Shown here in pieces: positions 14,997 to 23,727 of a stretch of DNA of 64,000 nt. The position numbers were made by a program, and so were the translations under genes. Under the pieces are notes generated by a model, which was not told where the DNA came from, did no database searches, and worked only from the letters and a program-made list of their open reading frames with translations. The DNA comes from Corynebacterium variabile (GTDB lineage: Bacteria > Actinomycetota > Actinomycetes > Mycobacteriales > Mycobacteriaceae): assembly GCF_006539825.1 (NCBI RefSeq), contig NZ_BJNT01000005.1, positions 62,001 through 126,000 of the forward strand. The letters run 5' to 3'. Each line of letters starts with the position of its first letter. Position 1 is the first letter of the stretch.

Positions 14997-15448
14997 TCAG
15001 GACGCCCTGAGCCGCTGCCACCACCGCTCCTTCGGCATGATCTGCAGCTCGTCGATGGCATTGGGTGGGACGTCCTTGCCGGGCTCCTCGTAGATCAACC
15101 GGGGCAGGATGTCGTTGGTGTGCTTGTTCGCGTTGTACGCGGCGCGTGCCTTCAGGTGGAGGATGTGCGCTTCCTGCGCTTCACTCGGTCCAGTGCCAGT
15201 GACCTCACCAGCGGCACCTCGGTATGCGTGATCAGTGCACTGTCCCCAAGTTCCGTGAGGTTGAGCCACCCGATCGCCTTCGCTTCAAACTCCTCCCGCA
15301 ACGACCACTCCGTCGCCTGCGCGTACCGCCGGTACCATTCAGCCCGGTTGTCCGATCTCAGCTTCTGCCCGACGGCGGGCAGTGCACCCAGGATCGCCAG
15401 CGCGGCAACGATCACCTGGACGAGTCTGATCCGTTCATCCGCGGTCAT
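14997..15448 (-). pseudogene. membrane-anchored hypothetical protein, probably frameshifted
   Basis: The first frame (start 15448) has an N-terminal hydrophobic helix (LVQVIVAALAILGALPAV), then a charged region. It stops at 15152 just after RVKRRKR. A second frame (down to 14997) carries EAQEAHILHLKARAAYNANKH and then PKERWWQRLRAS. The two overlap by 118 bp in different frames, with no good start for the second. One gene split by a frameshift near 15170-15200 is the simplest reading. Family unknown. It could instead be two small genes. Confidence 0.45.
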
Positions 15449-15568
15449 ACTTCCCCTCCGTTCTTTCCCCGCCCCCTCGGCGAGATGTCAGAACGGTACG
15501 TCACCTGCGAGCACGCAAGCGGTCGGCCGCAGACAAAACCCCAGGATCCTGTGGACAACGTTCAGGGA

Positions 15569-15964
15569 CTACTGCCCCGAAGCGTCCACCGCCGTCACGG
15601 CGAAAGCCAGGGACCGGATCCAATCCGGCATGACCTCAACTCCGGTCTCATTGGCCATGAACGCCAACGAGGCCGGCACATTGTGGTCCATGGTCTCGTC
15701 GGGGTCGGTGCCACCTGCAGCATCAACGAGGAATCCGGAGTACTCCAGACGTGACACGAGGCCGTCAGTGAGTTCTTGACGGCTGCGATCCACCGTGAGG
15801 CTCGATCCAGAGAACGCATCGCCCATCACTGTAGAAGGAACGTGAGTTGTGCATGTTCCAGCTGGCGTACCGGGCGCAACGAAATCTGCGAGCACAGATC
15901 CGCCGAACTGCCGGGTTCGCGGGATCCCTGCTCGGATATTTCGAGCCAGGCAGCCACCACCCAT
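15569..15964 (-). CDS. hypothetical protein
   Basis: A 131-codon frame on the minus strand. Protein-like composition is clearest in the last two thirds (SLTVDRSRQELTDGLVSRLE, FMANETGVEVMPDWIRSLAF). The start is uncertain; an internal ATG at MGDAF is possible. No ribosome binding site, domain or signal peptide is recognisable, and it may be a degraded gene. Confidence 0.35.
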   Translation of the reverse strand: MGGGCLARNIRAGIPRTRQFGGSVLADFVAPGTPAGTCTTHVPSTVMGDAFSGSSLTVDRSRQELTDGLVSRLEYSGFLVDAAGGTDPDETMDHNVPASLAFMANETGVEVMPDWIRSLAFAVTAVDASGQ

Positions 15965-15994
15965 TGCCAGAGCACTCTCCTGCCACTAACATAC

Positions 15995-16006
15995 AACCAT
16001 ATGGTT
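15995..16006. promoter_or_regulatory. palindrome overlapping the arsR-type start codon
   Basis: AACCATATGGTT is a perfect 12-bp palindrome that contains the ATG of the ArsR gene, directly after a CATACA/TACAAC -10-like box. It is a likely autoregulatory operator of a leaderless transcript. Confidence 0.6.
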
Positions 16007-16375
16007 TCGCATACTTACGACGGTACCACCGCCGCGCTCACCGACGATGACGTCGACCGGATCTTCCGGGCACTCGCGGACCGGACCCGTCGGGACATCA
16101 TGCGTCGCACGCTCACCGAGGAGGCCTCACTGACGACCCTCGCCCACGACTACGACATGTCCTTCGCCGCCGTCCAGAAACACGTCCGCGTCCTGGAGAC
16201 CGCCGACCTCGTCGAACGCATCCCCCGCGGACGCGAACGGATCATCCGGGGCAACCCGGCCACGATCCGCCGGGCACAGGAACTCCTCGCCCGGTTCGAA
16301 CACCTCTGGCGCGCACGCATCGACCGCCTCGACACCTTCCTCACCGAAGACGCCGGAGATTCCACCACCACCTGA
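16001..16375 (+). CDS. ArsR-family transcriptional regulator
   Basis: A 124-residue winged-helix protein. DDVDRIFRALADRTRRDIMR opens the family; the recognition helix region is SFAAVQKHVRVLETADLVER, followed by the wing RGRERIIRGNP. There is no metal-binding Cys motif, so it belongs to the ArsR group that accompanies SRPBCC proteins. It starts within a palindrome and lies 12 bp before the SRPBCC gene, so the two form one operon. Confidence 0.9.
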   Translation: MVSHTYDGTTAALTDDDVDRIFRALADRTRRDIMRRTLTEEASLTTLAHDYDMSFAAVQKHVRVLETADLVERIPRGRERIIRGNPATIRRAQELLARFEHLWRARIDRLDTFLTEDAGDSTTT

Positions 16376-16387
16376 AAGGCCGACATC

Positions 16388-17395
16388 ATGCCTGTCACCT
16401 CTGTCACCACCGACGAACAAGCCCTCACCCTCACCATCGTCGCCGACTTCCCCGTCCCCGCCCGACGTCTCTGGGATGCCTACACCGACCCCCGTCAGAT
16501 CGAGCGCTTCTGGGGTCCGCCTGAGTACCCGGCCACCTTCACCAGGCACGACGCCTACCCCGGTGGACGCAGCCACTACTTCATGACCGGCCCGGACGGT
16601 GACCACAGCCCGGGGTTCTGGGAGTGGGACTCAGTCGAGGCCCCGCACCGATTCACCGTCCGCGACGGCTTCGCCGAGGACGACAACGGCACCGCGAGCG
16701 CCATCATGCCGACCATGACCATGGACTTCGAGTTCACGGACACCGGCACGGAAGACGCCCCGGGTTCCCGCGTCACCACCGTCACCTCGTTCAACTCCCT
16801 CGAGGAGCTCGAGAAACTCACCGCCATGGGCATGATCGAGGGCACCCGCGCCGCCATGGGCCAGATCGAGGCGGTCCTCGCCGATCTGGCGTCCTTCGCG
16901 GCGGGCAACGGCACCGGACTGCAGCGCATCGGTGAGACGCAGGCCCGCGTCTCCCGGGTCATCTGCGGCAGCGTCGACCAGGTCTGGCGGGCGCACACCG
17001 AGGCCGAACTCCTGCAGCGCTGGCAGCTCGGCCCTGACGGCTGGAGCATGCCGGTCTGCCAGGCCGGCACCTCCGTCGGTGACATCTACCGCTCCGAGTG
17101 GCGCAACGACGCCACCGGCGAACAGTTCGGCTTCACCGGCGAGGTCGTGGACATCGCCGCTCCGCACCGGCTGGTCACCACCGAGACCATGATCTCTCCG
17201 GACGACCCCACCGGCGCGAAAAGTCCCCGGACCCTCAACGAGATGACGCTCACCCCTGTCGGGGACGGGACGCTCCTCAGCTACCTCATCACCTATCCGG
17301 ACGCCGACATCCGTGAGCAGGTCCTCGCCACCGGCATGGTCGACGGCATGGAGTCCAGCTACGCGCGGCTGGAACAGGAGGTGCTGCCGCAATGA
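16388..17395 (+). CDS. two-domain SRPBCC (AHSA1-like) protein
   Basis: A 335-residue protein made of two START-like domains in tandem. Domain 1, about residues 5-165, has FPVPARRLWDAYTDPRQIER and FWGPPEYPATF. Domain 2, about 180-330, has SRVICGSVDQVWRAHTEAEL and LQRWQLGPDGW. Single-domain AHSA1 proteins are about 150-170 residues, so this is a fusion of two. AAAGG lies before the ATG. These proteins usually bind a hydrophobic ligand. The ArsR partner probably represses the pair. Confidence 0.85.
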   Translation: MPVTSVTTDEQALTLTIVADFPVPARRLWDAYTDPRQIERFWGPPEYPATFTRHDAYPGGRSHYFMTGPDGDHSPGFWEWDSVEAPHRFTVRDGFAEDDNGTASAIMPTMTMDFEFTDTGTEDAPGSRVTTVTSFNSLEELEKLTAMGMIEGTRAAMGQIEAVLADLASFAAGNGTGLQRIGETQARVSRVICGSVDQVWRAHTEAELLQRWQLGPDGWSMPVCQAGTSVGDIYRSEWRNDATGEQFGFTGEVVDIAAPHRLVTTETMISPDDPTGAKSPRTLNEMTLTPVGDGTLLSYLITYPDADIREQVLATGMVDGMESSYARLEQEVLPQ

Positions 17396-17410
17396 GGTAG
17401 AACCGAGGTC

Positions 17411-18700
17411 ATGAACCTCACCTCGACCTCGACCCGCCGCCACGGCCACACCGTGACAGAACACGTGCTGACCACACCACTCGTCCACGGCGACACGGCC
17501 GACGACCGCACCATCGACGTCTTCGCCCGCGAGTACGTCCCCCTCGGCGGCGAGGACCTGCCCGCCCTCCTCTTCCTCCAGGGCGGGCCCGGTCACGGCG
17601 CACTGCGTCCCACCGCCCCCACCCGCGAGATCGGCGGCTGGCTCGGCGAGGCCCTGAAGAACTACCGGGTCATCCTGCTCGACCAGCGCGGCACCGGCCG
17701 GTCCACGCCGGTGGATGCCGCCGTCCCCCTCCCTGCCGGGTACCTCACCCACCTGCGCGCCGACAGCATCGTGGCGGACGCCGAGCTGCTCCGCGAGGCC
17801 CTCGAGGAGAAGCCGTGGTCGTTGCTCGGCCAGTCCTTCGGCGGCTTCTGCATCACCACCTACCTCTCGCAGCACCCCGAGGGTGTGGCCGAGGCCTTCT
17901 TCACCGGTGGTCTGCCCGGTCTGGTCCCGATCGACGACGTCTACCGCGCCACCTACGCCAAGACCGCGGTGCGCAATGAACGTCTCCACGCGCAGTTCCC
18001 CGGGTCCGCTCAACTCATCCGGGACATCTGCCGGCACCTCGACACCCACGAGGAGTTCCTCGCCGACGGTTCCCGGCTCTCCTCCCGCCGCTTCCGCATG
18101 GTCGGCATGAACCTCGGCCGGACCGGCGGCTTCGACACCCTGAACTACCTCCTCGAGGACCCGTTCCACACGGTCGGTGGCGAGAAGCGGCTGCGCACCC
18201 CCTTCCTCCTCCACGTCGCCGACGAGGTCCGCTTCGCCGACGCCCCGCTCTACGCCGTCGTCCACGAGTCGATCTACGGCACGGACACCGCGACCAACTG
18301 GGCGGCGTCCCGCATCGGTGAACAGACCCCCGGCTTCACCGAGACCATCGAGGACGCCGACCCCGTGTACCTCTACGGCGAGCACATCCGCCCCTGGCTC
18401 TTCGACGAGGATCCGGCACTGCGTCCCTGGAAGGACGCCGCGTCCGAGCTCGCCGCGAAGGACGACTGGATCCCGCTCTACGACAGCGACGCCCTGGCCG
18501 CCACCGCGGACAACGGCATCCGCTCTGCCGCAGCCGTCTACCTCGACGACATCTTCGTCCCCTTCGAACTGTCGATGGAGACGGCGTCCCACATCGGCGG
18601 GCTGCGTCCCCACGTGACGAACCGGTGGGAGCACAACGGTCTCGGCGTCGACGGGGCCACTCTGTTCCGCACCCTGCGTGACCTGGCCCGGGACCACTGA
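17411..18700 (+). CDS. pip: proline iminopeptidase (S33 alpha/beta hydrolase)
   Basis: A 429-residue cytoplasmic peptidase that removes N-terminal proline. Oxyanion motif LQGGPGHGALRP, then LLDQRGTGRSTPVD, nucleophile elbow LLGQSFGGFC, a long helical cap, and a C-terminal region where the catalytic Asp/His should be (LHVADEVRFADAP; HNGLGVDGATLFR). The length matches the long actinobacterial form. Confidence 0.85.
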   Translation: MNLTSTSTRRHGHTVTEHVLTTPLVHGDTADDRTIDVFAREYVPLGGEDLPALLFLQGGPGHGALRPTAPTREIGGWLGEALKNYRVILLDQRGTGRSTPVDAAVPLPAGYLTHLRADSIVADAELLREALEEKPWSLLGQSFGGFCITTYLSQHPEGVAEAFFTGGLPGLVPIDDVYRATYAKTAVRNERLHAQFPGSAQLIRDICRHLDTHEEFLADGSRLSSRRFRMVGMNLGRTGGFDTLNYLLEDPFHTVGGEKRLRTPFLLHVADEVRFADAPLYAVVHESIYGTDTATNWAASRIGEQTPGFTETIEDADPVYLYGEHIRPWLFDEDPALRPWKDAASELAAKDDWIPLYDSDALAATADNGIRSAAAVYLDDIFVPFELSMETASHIGGLRPHVTNRWEHNGLGVDGATLFRTLRDLARDH

Positions 18701-18723
18701 GCAGCAACCACTGACGGGGCCTT

Positions 18724-18760
18724 GTACACAGAAGTACACAAAGTACACAGATGTGCACAG
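18724..18760 (+). repeat. tandem GTACACA motifs
   Basis: Four units in a row: GTACACAGAA, GTACACAAA, GTACACAGAT and GTGCACAG, spaced 9-10 bp, that is, on one face of the helix. They lie between pip and the permease, about 120 bp before the permease start, and are a candidate regulator array. Confidence 0.5.
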
Positions 18761-18880
18761 GTGGCCGTGCAGAACTGGCCCCGTTCCAGCCACCGCCACC
18801 CGACCTTTGACCGCCCCACCCCCGCGACACGGCGTCCGGCGTTAGGCGACCGGAATCCGACGGCACTAAGGTAACCGGCC

Positions 18881-20431
18881 GTGACCACCGCCCAGACCGC
18901 CGCCTCCGCAGGCTCCTCCCCCGCCGCAGGCGGCCGCACCGACACCGTCCGGCTGCCGACGCTCATCTCGCTGATCCTCGGCGCATGTGTCGGATCCGGC
19001 ATCTTCGCCCTGCCCCAGAACGTGGCGAGCGTCGCCTCCCCGGGCGCGGCCGTCATCGGCTGGCTCATCACCGGCGTCGGCATGCTGTGCATCGCCTTCG
19101 TCTTCCAGTCCCTGGCCCAGCGCAAACCGCACCTCGACTCCGGCGTGTACAGCTACGTCCGCGCCGGGCTCGGCGACTTCGTCGGCTTCGCGTCCGGCTG
19201 GGGCTACTGGCTGGCGTCCATCATCGCGCAGGTCGGCTACGCCACCCTGTTCTTCACCGCGGTCGGCTACTTCATCCCCGTCTTCGACGGCTCCTACCCG
19301 CTGGTCAACGCCATCGGCGTCTCCGTGATGACCTGGGTCATCTTCGGCGTGCTGGCCCGGGGCGTCCGGCAGGCGGCGCTGCTCAACATCTTCACCACCG
19401 CCGCGAAACTGCTGCCCATCCTCGCGTTCCTCATCATCGTCGCGTTCGTCGGCTTCCACCCGGAGGTCTTCACCGCGGACTTCTGGGGACGCCTCGCCAC
19501 CTTCGGCGAGGACGGTACCGGCGCCGGCGACCACACCGCCAGCCTGTCCACCCAGGTCCAGGGCATGATGCTGTTCACCGTGTGGGCGTTCATCGGGGTG
19601 GAGGGCGCCTCGGCGTACTCGCGCCGGGCGAAGACCCGCCGGGACGTCTCCCTGGCCACCCTGCTGGGCTTCCTCGCCGTCTTCCTCCTGCTCGTCCTCG
19701 TCAGCTTCCTATCCTACGGTGTGGTCCCGCGCGACGAGCTGGCGCAGATGGGCGACAACTCCCTGGCCGAGGTTCTGGAGATCGTCGTGGGCCCGTGGGG
19801 CGGGGCACTGATCTCCGTCGGCCTGGCCCTGTCCGTGCTGGGGGCGTACGTCTCCTGGCAGATGCTGTGCGCCGAGCCGATCACGATGATGGCGCAGGAC
19901 GAACTGCTGCCGAAGAAGCTGGGCGAGATCAACGTGAAGGGCGCGCCGGTCATCGCGCAGTTCATGTCGGCCTGCGTCATCCAGCTGTTCATCGTCGTGT
20001 TCTTCCTCAACGAGTCCGCGTACACGACGATGGTGCAGCTCGCGACCTCGCTGTACCTCATCCCCTACCTCTTCGGTGCCCTGTACCTGCTGCTGCTGTC
20101 GACGAAGGGCAGCGGTCTGCAGCATCCGGACGCCGGACGCCTGTTCAACCTCGACGGCCCCGCCGTCTCCCGCCGCACGAATGCGCTGCACGCGGTGATC
20201 GCCGCAGTGGGCGTCCTCTATTCCCTGTGGCTGTTCTACGCCGCAGATCCGAAGTTCGTGCTGCTCGGCATGGTGCTGGTGGTGCCGGGCATGGTGGTCT
20301 ACGTACTCACCCGGATCCGCAACCACGGCCGAATCTTCAACGCCTTCGAGTGGGTCGTCGTCGCGGTCGTGCTGGTCGCCGCCATCGCCGCGGTCGTGGG
20401 CATCGCCCAGGGCACCGTTACCCTGGACTGA
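18881..20431 (+). CDS. APC-family amino-acid permease/antiporter
   Basis: A 516-residue transporter with about 12-13 hydrophobic helices. It opens with LPTLISLILGACVGSGIFAL, the substrate-site helix of the basic amino acid/polyamine antiporter (APA) family. LAQRKPHLDSGVYSYVRAGLG is also typical and points to ArcD-like arginine/ornithine or lysine exchangers. The GTG start lies 8 bases after TAAGGT, so the mRNA is probably leaderless. No arginine-deiminase genes are nearby, so the substrate is uncertain. Confidence 0.85.
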   Translation: MTTAQTAASAGSSPAAGGRTDTVRLPTLISLILGACVGSGIFALPQNVASVASPGAAVIGWLITGVGMLCIAFVFQSLAQRKPHLDSGVYSYVRAGLGDFVGFASGWGYWLASIIAQVGYATLFFTAVGYFIPVFDGSYPLVNAIGVSVMTWVIFGVLARGVRQAALLNIFTTAAKLLPILAFLIIVAFVGFHPEVFTADFWGRLATFGEDGTGAGDHTASLSTQVQGMMLFTVWAFIGVEGASAYSRRAKTRRDVSLATLLGFLAVFLLLVLVSFLSYGVVPRDELAQMGDNSLAEVLEIVVGPWGGALISVGLALSVLGAYVSWQMLCAEPITMMAQDELLPKKLGEINVKGAPVIAQFMSACVIQLFIVVFFLNESAYTTMVQLATSLYLIPYLFGALYLLLLSTKGSGLQHPDAGRLFNLDGPAVSRRTNALHAVIAAVGVLYSLWLFYAADPKFVLLGMVLVVPGMVVYVLTRIRNHGRIFNAFEWVVVAVVLVAAIAAVVGIAQGTVTLD

Positions 20432-20434
20432 TCA

Positions 20435-20456
20435 CCCCGGACCGGTCGATCCGGGT
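20435..20456 (+). terminator. hairpin after permease gene
   Basis: CCCGGA and TCCGGG form a short GC-rich stem immediately after the permease stop, without a T-run. It is a weak terminator candidate. The next 180 bp hold a TAGACT -10-like box and no intact gene. Confidence 0.4.
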
Positions 20457-20640
20457 CAATGTCCGACGGTGCTAGACTGTTCCACGGCTCATACATTTCG
20501 GCGCTCCCCAGCCCGGTCAGGCCCACCCAGCGGCCACCACAGTTCCATACAGCACCTGCTCCAGCGCATATTCTGCGCTGTCGAGCCGTGCGTACTGTCG
20601 ACATGAGCACCCCTGGACCTCCCAGACTTCCCAGACGTCC

Positions 20641-21472
20641 CTGCCCGCCGCGTCCGCCCTGGGCATCCGGGTCATCGCCGCCGACCTCATCGGCCTGGGC
20701 ACACCCGGCCAGCACACCTACGTCAACCACACCGAGGAGGGCCACGCCACCCTCGACGCCGCCCGGGCGGGGCTCGCCTTCTCCGGGGTGCCCACCGATT
20801 CCCCGGTCGCCTTCTACGACTACTCCCAGGGCGGCGGGGCGGCCGCCGGTGCCGCGGAACTCGCCGCGTCCTACGCCCCGGAACTCAGCGTGAAAGGAAC
20901 CTTCGCCGGCGCTCCCCCCGTCCGATCTGCTGGAGGTCGTCAAGTCTGTCGACAACCACATGATCGCCGGGGTCGCCGGCTACGCAGTCAACGGCGCCCT
21001 CACCCGTTACCCCGAACTCGGCCCTCTCATGGACCGCTACCTCAACGACGAGGGGAAGCGGTACCTGGCCGCCACTGCGGACGAGTGCATCGGCCAGTCG
21101 GTGGAGAACTGGGAGAAGACGGACACCCGCACGCTGACGGTCGACGGCCGGTCGCTCGCCGAGATCCTCCAGCAGGACCCGCAGGTCAACGCGGTGTTCA
21201 CCGGCCCGAACTACCGGTTGGACGACCGTGCCCTCAACGCGCCGATGCTGCTCATCAACGCCCTGCACGACGACACCATCCCCTACGGCCAGGCGCGGGA
21301 ACTGGCGGACGCCTACCGGGGGCTCGGCGGCACCGTCGACTTCGTCACCGACCCGCTGCCGGAGATGATGCCGCAGACCGCCATGAACCACGCCATCCCG
21401 ATGTTCTCCCAGGCAGGAACGGCCTTCGAGTGGCTCGTCGACCGGTTCAACGGAGTCCCGGCAGGGGCCTGA
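20641..21472 (+). pseudogene. secretory lipase (LIP family), truncated and frameshifted
   Basis: Readable from ASALGIRVIAADLIGLGTPG through the nucleophile motif YDYSQGGG to GTFAGAPP. Then at a run of six C (near 20914-20919) the frame shifts, and the protein continues as SDLLEVVKSVDNHMIAGVAG to the end at 21472, including MLLINALHDDTIPYGQAREL (catalytic Asp region) and MNHAIPMF (His). The N-terminal signal peptide and first ~100 residues are absent. One extra C explains the frameshift, so check it as a sequencing or phase-variation event. Confidence 0.75.
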
Positions 21473-21568
21473 CGCCGGACGTCCACGTCGGCTAGTATCC
21501 AGGGCACTACCACCTACCACCTACCACCGACACCGCCGCACGGTCACCGTCACCGGAAGGACACCAGC

Positions 21569-21940
21569 ATGACCGTCCTGCTCTGGATCATCAACATCAT
21601 CCTCGCCGTCTCCTTCGTCGGATCCGGCCTGATGAAGATCAGCCGCGCCAAGGAGAACCTCGTCGACGCCGGTCTCGAATGGGCCGACAACTTCTCCGAG
21701 AACACCGTGAAACTCATCGGCGCCGTGGAGTTCCTCGGCGCGCTCGGCCTCATCCTCCCCCGGTCCCTGGACATCCTGCCGGTCCTGACCCCCGTCGCCT
21801 CGGTGTGCCTGCTGCTCGTGATGGTCGGCGCGGTGACCACGCACGTCCGCCGGCACGAGCTGACCACGCAGGGACTGCCGGCACTCGGGCTCGGCGTCCT
21901 CACGGCAGCCAGTGCCGTCCTCGGCTTCGCACTGCTCTAG
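21569..21940 (+). CDS. DoxX-like membrane protein
   Basis: A 123-residue protein with four hydrophobic helices. It starts MTVLLWIINIILAVSFVGSG and has the DoxX-typical LMKISRAKE and GAVEFLGALGLILP. GGAAGGA precedes the ATG, with a TAGTAT -10-like box and tandem TACCACC units upstream. DoxX-like proteins are often linked to quinone or oxidative-stress functions. Confidence 0.8.
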   Translation: MTVLLWIINIILAVSFVGSGLMKISRAKENLVDAGLEWADNFSENTVKLIGAVEFLGALGLILPRSLDILPVLTPVASVCLLLVMVGAVTTHVRRHELTTQGLPALGLGVLTAASAVLGFALL

Positions 21941-21965
21941 CTGCTCCAACTGCTCCAGCGCTGCT

Positions 21966-22394
21966 CTAGGCGTCCGCGGTGCCCGCGTCCCCCCTGCCGT
22001 CGCGGTCGTTCCCCCGCCGCCGACGCCGCTGCTCCCACAGCACCACCGCAGTGGAGCGGGGAACGTGGACGATCTCCCCGCTGCGGCGTCCCGCCTGCTG
22101 CCGCAGGCCGTCGTTCTCGCGTTCCAGTGCTGCGACCCGCTGCTGCAGGTCGATGATCGCCTTGATGCCGGCGAGGTTGACCCCCTCGTCGTGACTGAGA
22201 CGCTGGATCTCCATGAGCTGCCGGATGTTCTCCCGGGAGTAGCGGCGTCCGCCACCGCTGGTCCGCTCGGGGCTGACCAGGCCCATCCGGTCGTAGGTCC
22301 GCAGCGTCTGCGCGTGCATGCCTGTGATCTCTGCGGCGACAGAGATCACGTAGACCTCACGGTCACACAGATCACCTTTCCGCTTCTCCGCCAT
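21966..22394 (-). CDS. hspR: heat-shock repressor HspR (MerR family)
   Basis: A 142-residue MerR-type repressor. The HTH is in VYVISVAAEITGMHAQTLRT, then YDRMGLVSPERTSGGGRRYS, which is the HspR signature. A coiled coil follows (LQQRVAALERENDGLRQQ). It is last in the dnaJ-hspR unit. HspR binds HAIR operators and needs DnaK as co-repressor in actinobacteria. Confidence 0.95.
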   Translation of the reverse strand: MAEKRKGDLCDREVYVISVAAEITGMHAQTLRTYDRMGLVSPERTSGGGRRYSRENIRQLMEIQRLSHDEGVNLAGIKAIIDLQQRVAALERENDGLRQQAGRRSGEIVHVPRSTAVVLWEQRRRRRGNDRDGRGDAGTADA

Positions 22395-22440
22395 GTGCGC
22401 TCACCTCAGTTCTCCGTCAGTTCCCGGATCAGTTCCCGGA

Positions 22441-23607
22441 TCAGTTCCCTGCCCAGTTCGCCCGCGGGTCGATACCGGACCTCTTCTCTTCCTCGGCGTA
22501 GCGGCGCAGTGCACTGGCCGCTCCCTCGTCGAGATGCTTCGGGACGCTGACCCGCACCGTGACCAGCAGGTCACCGGAATTGCCGTTGCGCTTGGCGACG
22601 CCGCGTCCACGCACCCGTAGCGTCGTGCCGTCGGCTGTGCCCGCCGGGACGCGCACCCGGACCTTCGAGTCGAGGGTCGGGACAGTGACCGTGTCACCCA
22701 GGGCGAGCTCGGTGAAGCTCACCGGAACGGTGATCTTCAGGTCGTCTCCGGAGCGGGTGAACAGTTCGTCGGGGCGGACGTGCACGGTGACGAAGAGGTC
22801 ACCGGCTGCGCGTCCGCGTTCCCCGGCCTCGCCCTGACCGGCGAGACGGACCTTCTGGCCGTCTACGACACCGGCGGGGACACGGACCGTGATGGTGCGC
22901 GTGCGGGTGACGCGGCCGGATCCGCCACAGTCGGTGCAGGGGTCGTCGATCCGGGTGCCGGTGCCGTTGCAGTCCGGGCAGGGCCGGGAGAAGCCGAAGG
23001 CACCACGGTTCTCGGAGACGAGGCCTTCACCGTGACAGGTCGAGCAGCGGGTCGCCGAGGTACCCGGGGTGGCGCCTGAACCACGGCAGGTGGTGCAGGG
23101 TGCCGGGCTGGTCAGCCGGATCGGGACGGTGACGCCCTTGGTCGCCTCGCGGAAATCGAGGGTGATCTCGGTCTCCACGTCGGCGCCACGGGTGCGACGC
23201 GGGGCGCGGGTGCGGTTGCCGCCACCTGCGCCGCCACCGCCGAACATGCCGCCGAAGATGTCGCCGAGATCGAAACTCTCGCCGGTGCCGCCGCCGAAGC
23301 CGCCGCCACCGAAGCCGCGGGAGAAGCCGCCGCCCGTACCACCCATGCCGCCCATGCCGCCCATACCGCTGGCGGCCATGGACTTGAGTTCGTCGTACTC
23401 GGCGCGCTTGTCCTTGTCACCGATGACCGAGTAGGCCTCGGAGGCGGACTTGAACTTCTCCTCCGCGACCGCGTCCCCCGGGTGCGCGTCGGGGTGGTTG
23501 TCCCGCGCGATCTTCCGGTAGGCCTTCTTGATCTCGTCAGCGCTGGCCGAGGATGAGACGCCGAGGACACCGTAGTAGTCCTTGTCGATCCACTCCTTCT
23601 GTGCCAC
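22441..23607 (-). CDS. dnaJ: chaperone DnaJ
   Basis: A 388-residue class A J-protein. The J domain has HPD ([11 protein letters not shown]), followed by a Gly/Phe-rich region ([10 protein letters not shown]) and four zinc motifs ([32 protein letters not shown]), then the C-terminal substrate domains. It works with DnaK/GrpE. It is separated from grpE by two opposite-strand genes and has its own upstream HAIR-like site. Confidence 0.97.
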   Translation of the reverse strand: MAQKEWIDKDYYGVLGVSSSASADEIKKAYRKIARDNHPDAHPGDAVAEEKFKSASEAYSVIGDKDKRAEYDELKSMAASGMGGMGGMGGTGGGFSRGFGGGGFGGGTGESFDLGDIFGGMFGGGGAGGGNRTRAPRRTRGADVETEITLDFREATKGVTVPIRLTSPAPCTTCRGSGATPGTSATRCSTCHGEGLVSENRGAFGFSRPCPDCNGTGTRIDDPCTDCGGSGRVTRTRTITVRVPAGVVDGQKVRLAGQGEAGERGRAAGDLFVTVHVRPDELFTRSGDDLKITVPVSFTELALGDTVTVPTLDSKVRVRVPAGTADGTTLRVRGRGVAKRNGNSGDLLVTVRVSVPKHLDEGAASALRRYAEEEKRSGIDPRANWAGN

Positions 23608-23648
23608 TGTGGTGCGCTCCCTTCCCGGCTTCCCGCCTGTAATTGAAA

Positions 23649-23669
23649 CTTGAGTCTAACACGCTAAGG
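23649..23669. promoter_or_regulatory. HAIR-like operator before dnaJ
   Basis: CTTGAGT, 7-bp spacer CTAACAC, then GCTAAGG. One arm matches the HAIR consensus CTTGAGT-N7-ACTCAAG perfectly; the other is weak (4 of 7). It lies 42-62 bp upstream of dnaJ. Confidence 0.55.
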
Positions 23670-23727
23670 TCTAACTCCTCCAACGCCCCGGGGGCGGGCG
23701 ACATTCCCGGCCGGTAGGGTCATACGC

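Noticed and set aside
16631..18799. 722-codon minus-strand frame over the SRPBCC and pip genes
   Set aside because: Antisense shadow of two well-supported plus-strand genes; no start signal or domain.
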